A stretch of DNA of 47,382 nt from CADCVT01 sp036389485 (GTDB lineage Bacteria > Actinomycetota > Thermoleophilia > Solirubrobacterales > Solirubrobacteraceae): contig DASVPR010000022.1 of the NCBI GenBank assembly GCA_036389485.1, positions 1 through 47,382 on the forward strand. Reading direction: 5' to 3'. Position numbers and translations under genes: made by a program. Under the pieces are notes generated by a model, which saw only the letters and a list, made by a program, of their open reading frames with translations, did not search any database and was not told where the DNA came from. Shown in pieces: positions 1 through 7,350 of this stretch (positions are counted from its first letter, which is position 1; every line of letters starts with the position of its first letter).

Positions 1-175
1 CCAGCAGCCCCGACTCTCCCTCGGCCACGAACCGCCTGACCCACTTGCGAGCAGTCGTCTCACTGACCGCAAACGTCCTGGCCACCTCTGAGACCGGACG
101 GTGCTCGGCCACGACCGAGATCACCATCTTCTTTCGCTGAATCAGACTGAGCGCCGCGTTAGCGTGCAGCCGCAT
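1..175 (-). mobile_element. IS481-like transposase, N-terminal part, cut by window edge
   Basis: The 58 visible codons begin MRLHANAALSLIQRKKM and continue into a helix-turn-helix (EVARTFAVSETTARKWVRRF) followed by EGESGL. This is the DNA-binding N-terminus typical of IS481-family DDE transposases. The catalytic rve domain lies outside the window, so an intact gene cannot be told from a remnant. The ATG at 173-175 has a strong ribosome binding site, AAGGAGG, at 182-188 about 7 nt upstream. Third positions are less G/C-biased than in neighbouring genes, consistent with a mobile origin. Family assignment rests on the HTH only. Confidence 0.72.
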
Positions 176-240
176 CCGGTGCCTCCTTCGGAGAGCTGGG
201 AGTGGTTCGCACCCCTCAGCCTCCGAGGAGGCCCGGACGA

Positions 241-262
241 AACAACGTGCTCAGGAACTACA
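241..262 (-). repeat. possible terminal inverted repeat of the IS
   Basis: On the minus strand this segment begins TGTAGTTCCTGAGCACG. It lies about 65 bp upstream of the transposase start, the position and TG-initial form expected of an IS481-type left end. The other end is outside the window, so the match cannot be tested. Beyond it there are only about 11 bp before the palindrome array, so the IS appears inserted next to that array. Confidence 0.3.
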
Positions 263-273
263 ACTAGCCCCCG

Positions 274-415
274 GTGCCAGGCACACAAACACTGCGGTGC
301 CAGGCACGCAAACATTGCGGTGCCAGGCACGTTAACAATCGGGGGACAGTCCCCTTCACATTGCGGGGACAGTCCCCTTCATATTGCGGGGACAGTCCCC
401 TTCACAGTGCGGGAC
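274..415. repeat. mixed REP-like palindrome array, 23-bp period
   Basis: Three GTGCCAGGCAC palindromes (274-284, 297-307, 320-330) are followed by three GGGGACAGTCCCC palindromes (342-354, 365-377, 388-400). A degenerate partial unit continues to about 415. Spacing is 23 bp throughout, with one 22-bp step at the switch. The linkers between both palindrome types are variants of the same sequence, roughly TTCACATTGCG or GCAAACATTGCG. Short palindromes of this kind are usually called REP elements and in other bacteria are mobilised by RAYT (Y1) transposases; none is seen in this window. The last partial unit overlaps the end of nadC. Confidence 0.85.
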
Positions 416-1226
416 GGAGCAGCAGCGAGAGGTCGAGGGCGGGGGCGGAGTGGGTCAGCGCTCCGAGCGAGATGTAGTCGACGCCCGTCTCGGCGACCTC
501 GCGCAGGTTGTCGAGGGTGATCCCTCCGGACGCCTCGAGCTCGGCTCGGCCGGCGACGAGCTCGACGGTCGCGCGCAGCTGATCCGGCGGCATGTTGTCG
601 AGGAGGAGACGCGGTGCGCCGGCCTCGAGCGCCTCGCGGACCTCGGCCTCGTCGCGGCACTCCACCTCGAGCGGCAGGTCGGGCCTCGCCGCCCGCGCCG
701 CGCGAACCGCGGCGCCGACGCCGCCCGCCATCGCCGCGTGGTTCTCCTTGATGAGCATCGCGTCGAAGAGGCCGAAGCGGTGGTTGGTGCCGCCGCCCGC
801 GGCGACCGCCGCCTTCTCGAGCGCGCGCAGGCCGGGCGTCGTCTTGCGGGTGTCGAGCACGCGCGCGCCCGTCCCCTCGACCTCCCGCACCGCGCGCGCC
901 GTCGCCGTCGCGACCCCGCTGAGCCGCTGCAGCAGGTTGAGCGCGGTGCGCTCGGCCGTGAGCAGCGCGCGGGCGCGTCCCGAGACGACCGCGACGTCGC
1001 CCCCCTCGCGCCAGGCGCCCTCCTCCACCCGCCGCTCGAAGACGACACCGGGATCGAGCTCGCGGAAGACCGCCTCCGCCAGCTCCAGCCCGAACACGAC
1101 GCCCGGCGCCTTCTGCACGATCTCCGCGCGCGCCCGCGCGTCCTCCGGCACCGTGGCGAGGGTCGTGGCGTCGCCGTCGCCGACGTCCTCGGCGAGCGCG
1201 CGGCGGACCAGGTCGCGGTCGAGCAT
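402..1226 (-). CDS. nadC: quinolinate phosphoribosyltransferase (nicotinate-nucleotide pyrophosphorylase, carboxylating)
   Basis: This enzyme converts quinolinate and PRPP to nicotinate mononucleotide, CO2 and pyrophosphate in cytosolic de novo NAD synthesis. The 274-residue protein has normal family length. Visible signatures are ERTALNLLQRLSG (92-104), DTRKTTPG (125-132), GGTNHR (145-150), KENH (160-163), LLLDNM, EASGGI and GVDYISLGALTHS. The ATG at 1224-1226 is chosen because homology begins there; the longer upstream frame is unlike the family. The gene diverges from the quinone oxidoreductase with under 30 bp between starts. No nadA or nadB is present. Its last codons and TGA stop lie in a degenerate copy of the adjacent palindrome repeat. 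Confidence 0.95.
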   Translation of the reverse strand: MLDRDLVRRALAEDVGDGDATTLATVPEDARARAEIVQKAPGVVFGLELAEAVFRELDPGVVFERRVEEGAWREGGDVAVVSGRARALLTAERTALNLLQRLSGVATATARAVREVEGTGARVLDTRKTTPGLRALEKAAVAAGGGTNHRFGLFDAMLIKENHAAMAGGVGAAVRAARAARPDLPLEVECRDEAEVREALEAGAPRLLLDNMPPDQLRATVELVAGRAELEASGGITLDNLREVAETGVDYISLGALTHSAPALDLSLLLRPAL

Positions 1227-1254
1227 GGCCGGGCAGGATAGGGTCGCGGCGCCG

Positions 1255-2196
1255 ATGCGCGCCCTCGTCGTCCACGAACCGACCGGCCCCGATGCGGTGC
1301 GGCTCGAGGAGACGGACGAGCCGCAGGAGCAGGACGGCCTCGTCCTGATCGACGTCCACGCCGCGGGCGTCGGGTTCGTCGACCTGCTCCTGACGAGGGG
1401 CGAGTACCAGATGCGCCCCGACCCGCCGTTCGTCCCGGGCATCGAGGTGGCGGGAACGCGGAGAGACACAGGCGAGCGCGTCGCCGCGACCACGCTCTTC
1501 GGCGGCTTCGCGGAGGTCGCCGCCGCGCCGGAGTTCCTCACCTTCCCGATCCCCGACGCGATGCCGTTCGACGTCGCGGCGGCGCTCGTCGTCAACTACC
1601 AGACCGCGCACCTCGCGCTCACCCGCCGCGGCCGGTTGCACGAGGGCGAGACCGTGCTCGTCCACGGCGCGGCGGGAGGTGTCGGGACGGCGTCGATCCA
1701 GGTCGCGAAGGCGCTCGGCGCCGGCCGCGTGATCGGCGTGGCGAAGGGCGAGGAGAAGCGGCGGATCGCCGAGCGGGCCGGAGCGGACCACGTCGTCGAG
1801 GCGGAGGGCGACTGGGTGGCGGGGGTGCGGGAGGCGGGCGGCGCCGACATCGTCGTCGACCCCGTCGGCGGCGACCGCTTCGACCAGAGCCTGCGCTGCA
1901 TGAAGCCCGAGGGGCGCCTGCTCGTGATCGGCTTCGCCGAGGGGCGCATCCCGACCCTGCCGGTCAACCGCCTCCTCCTGCGGCACCTCGACGTCGTCGG
2001 CGTGAACTTCGGCGGGCTCGTCCCGATCGACCAGGCGTTCCCGGCGCGCGCCGCCGAGGACATCTTCCGCTGGTGGCAGGAGGGGAAGGTCGACCCGCCG
2101 CTCAGCGAGCGGTACGACCTGGCCGACGGCGCCCGCTGCCTGCGCGACTTCGCCGAGCGCCGCGTGCTCGGCAAGCTCGTGCTGCGCGTCCGCTGA
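1255..2196 (+). CDS. NADPH:quinone oxidoreductase-like, zinc-independent MDR family
   Basis: A 313-residue medium-chain dehydrogenase/reductase of the quinone oxidoreductase type, expected to reduce quinones or enones with NADPH in the cytosol. The GroES-like half begins MRALVVHEPTGPDAVRLEE. The Rossmann half carries HGAAGGVG (137-144) and VDPVGGDRF. The structural and catalytic zinc cysteines of true alcohol dehydrogenases are absent. The ATG at 1255 matches the family start; an upstream in-frame ATG at 1225 overlaps the nadC start and would add ten unlikely residues. With so little space between this gene and nadC, at least one promoter must lie inside coding sequence. The exact substrate is unknown. 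Confidence 0.9.
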   Translation: MRALVVHEPTGPDAVRLEETDEPQEQDGLVLIDVHAAGVGFVDLLLTRGEYQMRPDPPFVPGIEVAGTRRDTGERVAATTLFGGFAEVAAAPEFLTFPIPDAMPFDVAAALVVNYQTAHLALTRRGRLHEGETVLVHGAAGGVGTASIQVAKALGAGRVIGVAKGEEKRRIAERAGADHVVEAEGDWVAGVREAGGADIVVDPVGGDRFDQSLRCMKPEGRLLVIGFAEGRIPTLPVNRLLLRHLDVVGVNFGGLVPIDQAFPARAAEDIFRWWQEGKVDPPLSERYDLADGARCLRDFAERRVLGKLVLRVR

Positions 2197-2244
2197 TCCG
2201 CGCGAACGCTCAAACCAGACGCGCCGACCGCCGATCATTCCCTG

Positions 2245-3792
2245 GTGCGTCGTCTCGTCCTGCTCGTGTCCCTGCTCGCGCTCGCGCTGCCCGCGCACGC
2301 GCACGCCATCGTCGGCGGCGCCGACGCGGCGAGCGGCGACTGGCCGTGGCAGGTCCGCGTCTTCGCCGGGCCGTACCTCTGCGGCGGCTCGCTCGTCGCG
2401 CCCGACCGCGTCGTCACCGCCGCCCACTGCACCGAGGGCTTCAACGCCGAGGACATCACGATCTTCTCCGGCGACACCTCGTACTTCGGCGGCGCCGAGA
2501 CGGCCGTCGCGGAGCTCGGCGAGCATCCGGACGCAGACGTGACGAACCCGGAGTCCGCGCCCCGCTCGGACCTGTCGGTCCTCGAGCTGAGCGCGGCCGC
2601 GCCCGGCGGGCAGCCGGTCGCGGTCGTGGACCCCGCCTCCGAGGGCGCGCTGTGGGACGGCGCCGACGACGAGCTGTGGGTCACGGGCTGGGGCCTGACC
2701 GCGGTCGGCGGCGACATCGCGTTCGACCTGCAGGAGGTCGAGGTCCCGCGGGTCGCCGACAGCACGTGCGCGAGCGCGTGGGGGGACTTCAGCCCGCTCG
2801 ACATGGTCTGCGCCGGCGAGACCGGCCACGACAGCTGCAACGGCGACTCCGGCGGGCCGCTCGTCGCGCGCGCGACCACCGACCCGGTCAGCCAGGCCGA
2901 TCCCGCCGGCTGGCGGCTGATCGGCGTCGTCTCGTGGGGCGCGGAGCAGTGCGCGGGCCCGCTCCCCGGCGTCTACGCGCGGCTCGGCGCGCCGTCGCTG
3001 AACGCGTTCGCGCAGCCGGACGCGACGATCACCTTCAAGCCCCGCCCGACCGCCGCGCCGCAGCTCGCCGGCACGGCGAAGGTCGGCCAGACGCTGACGT
3101 GCGACCCCGCGCAGTGGGCGCAGACGCCGGACGAGGTCCAGCGGCAGTTCTGGCGCTTCGACGGCGTGGACGACGAGGAGCCGGAGTTCGTCGGCCTGGG
3201 CGACGAGCGCGCGCTCACCGCCGCCGACCTCGGCCATCTGCTCGTCTGCGTCGAGCTGGGCGTGAACGAGGGCGGCCTCGGCTACGCGATCTCGGACTTC
3301 TCCCCGCAGGTCGCCCCGAGCGATACGAGCACAACGACGACGACCACTCCGAAGCCGACGGTCGTCGCACCCACGCCCACGCCGCCCGCGCCCGACCCGG
3401 CGCCGGTACTCACACCCGCCGGCGCGCCGCCGGCCACGCCCGCCGCCGCGGACCCGCCCGACACCGTCGCGCCCCGGTCCACGTATGCCGGCCGCGCCTG
3501 CCGCGCCCGCCGCTGCACTATCGCGATCCGCGCGACCGACGACCGCGCGCTGCCGCTGACGCTGCGCGCGAAGCTCGTCCGCTTCGTGAAGGACCGCTGC
3601 CGCCGGAACGGCCGCGCCACGCGGTGCGTCCGCGCGAAGCGCATCACCGTCACCGTCGACCGCCTCGCCGGCTCGCTCTTCCAGGTGAGGACGCCGCGCC
3701 TCGCCCGCGGCCGCTACCGGCTCGAGGCGTGGGCGAGCGACAGCGCGCGCAACGAGCAGGCGAAGGCGACCGCGCTCGCGTTCCGAGTCTGA
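2245..3792 (+). CDS. secreted trypsin-like serine protease (S1) with C-terminal Ig-like modules
   Basis: A 515-residue exported chymotrypsin-fold protease. The signal peptide is residues 1-21, ending AHA, and is followed at once by the mature-type N-terminus IVGG (22-25). The catalytic triad is His61 (TAAHC), Asp109 (SDLSVLEL) and Ser202 (CNGDSGGPL). Cysteines typical of S1 enzymes are present. After the protease domain (to about 255) come a small module with VGQTLTC (about 265-355), a Thr/Pro linker (360-405), and a C-terminal Arg-rich Ig-like domain common in Solirubrobacterales secreted proteins. The start is GTG. There is no propeptide between the predicted cleavage site and IVGG, which is unusual. 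Confidence 0.92.
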   Translation: MRRLVLLVSLLALALPAHAHAIVGGADAASGDWPWQVRVFAGPYLCGGSLVAPDRVVTAAHCTEGFNAEDITIFSGDTSYFGGAETAVAELGEHPDADVTNPESAPRSDLSVLELSAAAPGGQPVAVVDPASEGALWDGADDELWVTGWGLTAVGGDIAFDLQEVEVPRVADSTCASAWGDFSPLDMVCAGETGHDSCNGDSGGPLVARATTDPVSQADPAGWRLIGVVSWGAEQCAGPLPGVYARLGAPSLNAFAQPDATITFKPRPTAAPQLAGTAKVGQTLTCDPAQWAQTPDEVQRQFWRFDGVDDEEPEFVGLGDERALTAADLGHLLVCVELGVNEGGLGYAISDFSPQVAPSDTSTTTTTTPKPTVVAPTPTPPAPDPAPVLTPAGAPPATPAAADPPDTVAPRSTYAGRACRARRCTIAIRATDDRALPLTLRAKLVRFVKDRCRRNGRATRCVRAKRITVTVDRLAGSLFQVRTPRLARGRYRLEAWASDSARNEQAKATALAFRV

Positions 3793-3795
3793 GCG

Positions 3796-5268
3796 CTAGA
3801 CCCCGCGCAGGACGTTGATCGTCCGCAGCGTCGGGTCGCTCGCGCCGTGCAGGCGCGACCCCGCCTCGAGCGTCGCCCGCAGGTAGTCCATCGTCTCCGC
3901 GGTGATCCGCTCGCCCGGAAGCAGCGCCGGGATGCCCGGCGGATAGCCGGCGATCGACTCGCACGAGATCCGCCCGATCGCGTCCTCGACCGCGACGACC
4001 TCCGCCTCGCCGAGGAACGCGTCGCGCGGCGCGACCGCGATCTGGTGCTCGATCGCCGCCGGCGGCGCGATCACGGCGGGGACCGTCCCCGGCCGGCTGA
4101 TGCGCTTGACGATCTCCTCGATGTCGCCCGCGACGCGCTCGAGCGCGACCGGCTGCTCCCCCAGCCCGACGAGGAGCACGATCGTGGCCTGGGTCGCGAG
4201 CTCGGTCTGCACGTCGTAGGCGTGCTCGAGCGCCTGCGCGACCTCGTAGCCCGTGCAGCCCGTGCCGCGGACGTCGAGGACGATGCGCAGCGGGTCCCAG
4301 TCGGCGACCCCCGGCCGGCCGACCATGTCCTCCCCCAGCAGCGCGATACCGGGAATGCTCGCGAGCTTCTCCCGCGCCTGCGCGATCGCGCGCAGCGTCT
4401 CGTGGAGCAGCGCCTCGCCGTGGATCGCCAGCTGGCGTCGGGCGGCGTCGAGGGACATGAAGAGCAGCGAGCTGGAGGAGGTCGAGCGCGTCAGGCGGAT
4501 CGCGCGCGCGACCGCGTCCGCGTCGATCCGGCCCGTGCCGGCGACGTGGAGCATCGCGCTCTGCGTCAGGGCGCCGACGATCTTGTGGGTCGAGGTAAGG
4601 ACTGCGTCCGCGCCCTGGCTGATCGCGTTCGGCGGGAGGTCGGGATGGAAGCCGAAGTGCGGGCCCCACGCCTGGTCGACCACGAGCGGGACGCCGGCGG
4701 CGTGCGCCACCGCGGCGCAGCCCTCGACGTCCGCGGCCATCCCGTAGTACGTGGGCGAGACGATGAACGCGGCCTTCGCCTCCGGCGCGGCGGCGAGCGT
4801 CCGCTCGAGCTGCTCCGGCGCGACGCCGTGGGCGACGCCGAGATCCGCGTCGTACTCGGGCGGCACGAAGCTCGGGATCCCCCCGCTGAGGACCAGGCCG
4901 TCGACGACCGACGCGTGAGAATTCCTTTGCGCGACCACCTGCGCGCCGAGCGGCGCGAGGGCCAGGCACAGCGCGTGGTTGCCCTGCGTCGCGCCGTTCG
5001 TGAGGAACCACGTGCGCTGCGCGCCGTACGCCTCCGCGGCGAGCTGCTCCGCGCGCTCGAACGGCGTCGGGCTCGGGCCGATGTCGATCCCCTCCATGTC
5101 CTGCGGGACGTCGACCGCGAGCGCCCGGTTGCCGAGCGCGAACCGCAGCGCGGGGTCGGCGCCGGCGCCGCCCTTGTGCCCGGGGACGTGGAAGCGGCCC
5201 GCGCCGCGGAACCCGTACGCCACCACCGCGTCGAGGTAGGGCGCGGTCGGCTGCTCCGGCAGCTCCAC
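3796..5268 (-). CDS. Orn/Lys/Arg decarboxylase family, PLP fold type I
   Basis: A 490-residue basic amino-acid decarboxylase of the short Gram-positive type that lacks the N-terminal wing domain of E. coli LdcI/SpeC. It begins MELPEQPTAPYLDAVVAYG, then FHVPGHKGG (26-34) typical of the family. The PLP-binding Lys229 lies in STHK, preceded by a DQAWGPH motif. The C-terminal domain includes SIAGYPPGIPALLPGE. Its GTG start shares one base with the prfB stop (TAGTG), so it is probably translated by coupling after prfB. The substrate (arginine, lysine or ornithine) cannot be read from sequence. The product would be a polyamine precursor such as agmatine or cadaverine. Confidence 0.9.
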   Translation of the reverse strand: MELPEQPTAPYLDAVVAYGFRGAGRFHVPGHKGGAGADPALRFALGNRALAVDVPQDMEGIDIGPSPTPFERAEQLAAEAYGAQRTWFLTNGATQGNHALCLALAPLGAQVVAQRNSHASVVDGLVLSGGIPSFVPPEYDADLGVAHGVAPEQLERTLAAAPEAKAAFIVSPTYYGMAADVEGCAAVAHAAGVPLVVDQAWGPHFGFHPDLPPNAISQGADAVLTSTHKIVGALTQSAMLHVAGTGRIDADAVARAIRLTRSTSSSSLLFMSLDAARRQLAIHGEALLHETLRAIAQAREKLASIPGIALLGEDMVGRPGVADWDPLRIVLDVRGTGCTGYEVAQALEHAYDVQTELATQATIVLLVGLGEQPVALERVAGDIEEIVKRISRPGTVPAVIAPPAAIEHQIAVAPRDAFLGEAEVVAVEDAIGRISCESIAGYPPGIPALLPGERITAETMDYLRATLEAGSRLHGASDPTLRTINVLRGV

Positions 5269-6365
5269 TACGCGGCCGCCCGCCGGTGCAGCTCGGCCCG
5301 GACGAAGCCGTCGAGCTCGCCGTCGAGCACCTTGTTCGCGTCGCCCATCTCGAAGTCGGTGCGGTGGTCCTTGACCATCGTGTACGGGTGCAGGACGTAG
5401 GAGCGGATCTGCGAGCCGAAGTTGACGTCCTGCGCCTCGCCCTTCTCTCTCGCGAGCTCCTCCTGGCGCTTTCGCTCCTCCAGCTCGGTGAGCTTCGCGC
5501 GGAGCATGGCCATCGCGGTCGCGCGGTTCGACGACTGCGAGCGCTCGTTCTGGCACTGCACGACGATGCCGCTCGGGCGGTGGGTGATGCGCACCGCGGA
5601 GTCCGTCTTGTTCACGTGCTGCCCGCCGGCGCCGGACGCCCGGTAGGTGTCGACCTGCAGGTCGTCGTCGTCGATCTGGATGTCGCCGGCGTCCTCGACC
5701 ACGGGCGCGACCTCGAGGCCGGCGAAGCTCGTCTGGCGGCGGTGCTGGGCGTCGAACGGGCTCAGGCGGACCAGCCGGTGGACGCCCTTCTCGGCGGAGT
5801 ACAGGCCGTACGCGTTCGGTCCCTCGACCTTGAACGTCGCGGACTTGATGCCGGCCTCCTCCCCCGGGCTGACCTCGAGCAGCTCGACCTTGAACCCGCG
5901 CTTCTCGGCCCAGCGCATCTGCATGCGGAGGACCATCTCGGCCCAGTCCTGCGCGTCGGTGCCGCCCGCGCCGGCGTTGATGGTGACGAGCGCGTCGCCG
6001 GCGTCGTACTTCCCCGCGAAGAGCCGCTCCTCCTCGAGCTCGGCGAGGTGCTGCTCGATGCCCTTCAGCTGCCCGTCGACCTCGTCGATGAGCTCGGGGT
6101 CGTCGGCGCTCAGCTCGGCCAGCTCGACGTCGCCTTCGAGCGAGCGGTAGAGGTCGAGCTTGCGCTTCGTGCGCGCGTACTCGGCGTTGACCTTGGCGGC
6201 GCGGTCCTGGTCGCCCCAGAAGTCGGGGTCCTGCATCTGCTGCTCGAGCTCGGTGACCTGTGTTTCCAGGGCGGGCGGGTCGAGGTGCTCCTTCAGGCGC
6301 GCGAGCTGCTCCTTGACCGCGCTGATGCGCTGCGGCAGGGACTCGGGTGCGGCGGGACCGGCCAT
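5268..6365 (-). CDS. prfB: peptide chain release factor 2
   Basis: RF2 recognises UAA and UGA stop codons and triggers peptidyl-tRNA hydrolysis. The 365-residue protein has the RF2 tripeptide SPF at 202-204, the catalytic GGQ at 247-249 (SGAGGQHVNKT), and the expected N-terminal helical domain with DPDFW near residue 47. The reading frame is continuous from ATG. The autoregulatory in-frame UGA / +1 frameshift found near codon 25 of many prfB genes is therefore absent. The gene overlaps the following decarboxylase by one base and diverges from the helical-protein gene. In many bacteria prfB directly follows secA; here 2.4 kb separates them. Confidence 0.97.
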   Translation of the reverse strand: MAGPAAPESLPQRISAVKEQLARLKEHLDPPALETQVTELEQQMQDPDFWGDQDRAAKVNAEYARTKRKLDLYRSLEGDVELAELSADDPELIDEVDGQLKGIEQHLAELEEERLFAGKYDAGDALVTINAGAGGTDAQDWAEMVLRMQMRWAEKRGFKVELLEVSPGEEAGIKSATFKVEGPNAYGLYSAEKGVHRLVRLSPFDAQHRRQTSFAGLEVAPVVEDAGDIQIDDDDLQVDTYRASGAGGQHVNKTDSAVRITHRPSGIVVQCQNERSQSSNRATAMAMLRAKLTELEERKRQEELAREKGEAQDVNFGSQIRSYVLHPYTMVKDHRTDFEMGDANKVLDGELDGFVRAELHRRAAA

Positions 6366-6376
6366 GCCGCTCAGCC

Positions 6377-6382
6377 TACAAT
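6377..6382 (+). promoter_or_regulatory. possible -10 element for the helical-protein gene
   Basis: TACAAT lies 12 bp upstream of the GTG at 6394, in the 28-bp gap between divergent prfB and this gene. It is one of few AT-rich hexamers nearby. If used, transcription would start only a few bases before the start codon, giving a nearly leaderless mRNA. No convincing -35 is visible. Confidence 0.3.
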
Positions 6383-6393
6383 CGGCGCCCGCC

Positions 6394-6960
6394 GTGAACC
6401 CGCTGCTGCTCCCGCCCCGGCTGGTCCTCCGCGCGCTCGACGACCTGCACACGCTGGCGTCCGCGGCGGGGGACATCGCGTACGCCGCCCGGGTGGGCGC
6501 GGAGATCGCGGAGACCGCTGCGCGGATGGAGCAGCGGCTCGAGGCGGCGCTGGAGCTGGGCGAGCGGATCGAGGCGCGGGGCGCGGAGGTCGTCGCGGCG
6601 GCGGCGCGAGTGGACGACCTGCTCGCGCTCGGCGATCGCGTCGAGAGCACCGGCGCGGCGATCGTCGCGCGCGCCGATCGGATGGACGAGCGCGCCGGCG
6701 AGCTCGTCGACCGGCTCGACAAGCAGGCCGCCGCGTTGCTGGAGCAGAGCCGCGCGCTCTACGAGCAGGCGGCGGCGATCCTCGCGCAGGGCGAACGCGT
6801 CGAGTCCGCGGCGCGAGAGGTCGCGGGCCGCGGCGCCGAGCTCGTCCAGGCGCTGCCCGTCATGCAGCGAGCGGTGGAGATGGCCGAGCCCCTCGAGGGA
6901 GCCGTCGAGCGCCTCGGCCGAATGGTCGACCGCCTCCCGGGCGCGAAGCGCAGCGGCTGA
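6394..6960 (+). CDS. alpha-helical Ala/Arg/Glu-rich protein of unknown function
   Basis: The 188-residue protein is almost entirely predicted helix, with a recurrent pattern of the type GERIEARGAEVVAAAARVDDLLALGDRVES. This resembles apolipoprotein-like or methyl-accepting coiled-coil rods. No signal peptide or membrane segment is evident; residues 1-12 are mildly hydrophobic (MNPLLLPPRLVL). The GTG at 6394 is chosen because upstream codons in frame are antisense to prfB and unlike the rest. The strand is supported by clean heptad-like amphipathicity. It converges on the secreted-protein gene across a 390-bp gap. I do not recognise a named family. Confidence 0.7.
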   Translation: MNPLLLPPRLVLRALDDLHTLASAAGDIAYAARVGAEIAETAARMEQRLEAALELGERIEARGAEVVAAAARVDDLLALGDRVESTGAAIVARADRMDERAGELVDRLDKQAAALLEQSRALYEQAAAILAQGERVESAAREVAGRGAELVQALPVMQRAVEMAEPLEGAVERLGRMVDRLPGAKRSG

Positions 6961-7350
6961 GCGCCGGCCGGCCGGCCCGCGCGGAGCCCACCGGCCGCGC
7001 CCCGCCCGCCTCCCCGCACGACTTCACGCGGCCGATCCTGCGCATGCTTCCGATCGCTGCGCCCTGGGCGCGGTCGCTCGCGCCGAGCGCAGCACGCTCC
7101 GAGGCTCGATCGGCGGCGCGCCCGCGCGGAGGGGCGCCGCCCGAACGTTCACGTGCCTGGCACCGCAATGTTCACGTGCCTGGCACCGCAATGTTCACGT
7201 GCCTGGCACCGACCACTGGCCGTCTGGACGACGCGATGGCCGGACCGCCCACGCGGCCGAGTGTCCCGGCGGTGGATGGGCGGGTAGGCGGCCGCGGCGC
7301 CCGCGCCGGCCGGCAGCCACGCGCTGGCGAAGGTAGGCCGGACCCCCGAG
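6961..7350. other. convergent intergenic region holding a palindrome array
   Basis: 390 bp lie between the 3' ends of the helical-protein gene and the secreted-protein gene. The left part contains GC-rich inverted repeats near 6962-6985 (alternating GCC/GGC) that could fold as a bidirectional terminator. The centre holds the three-unit GTGCCTGGCAC array at 7146-7209. From 7210 to 7350 I see no credible gene on either strand. Confidence 0.6.
7146..7209. repeat. REP-like palindrome array, three GTGCCTGGCAC units at 23-bp period
   Basis: Identical palindromes GTGCCTGGCAC occur at 7153-7163, 7176-7186 and 7199-7209, exactly 23 bp apart, joined by the linker CGCAATGTTCAC. In the opposite orientation this is the linker found in the array at 274-415, including between that array's different GGGGACAGTCCCC palindromes. 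The two arrays therefore belong to one repeat family. The position between convergent 3' ends is typical of REP elements. Confidence 0.85.

Noticed and set aside
274..415. CRISPR array
   Set aside because: Units are palindromes of 11-13 bp at a 23-bp period with conserved rather than variable spacers, and no cas genes are present.
379..3237. 952-codon minus-strand frame over nadC, the oxidoreductase and the protease
   Set aside because: It overlaps three recognised genes on both strands and has no motifs; Arg/Gly-rich shadow.
5268..6365. programmed frameshift in prfB
   Set aside because: The RF2 frame is continuous from the ATG, with no internal UGA before the conserved domain.
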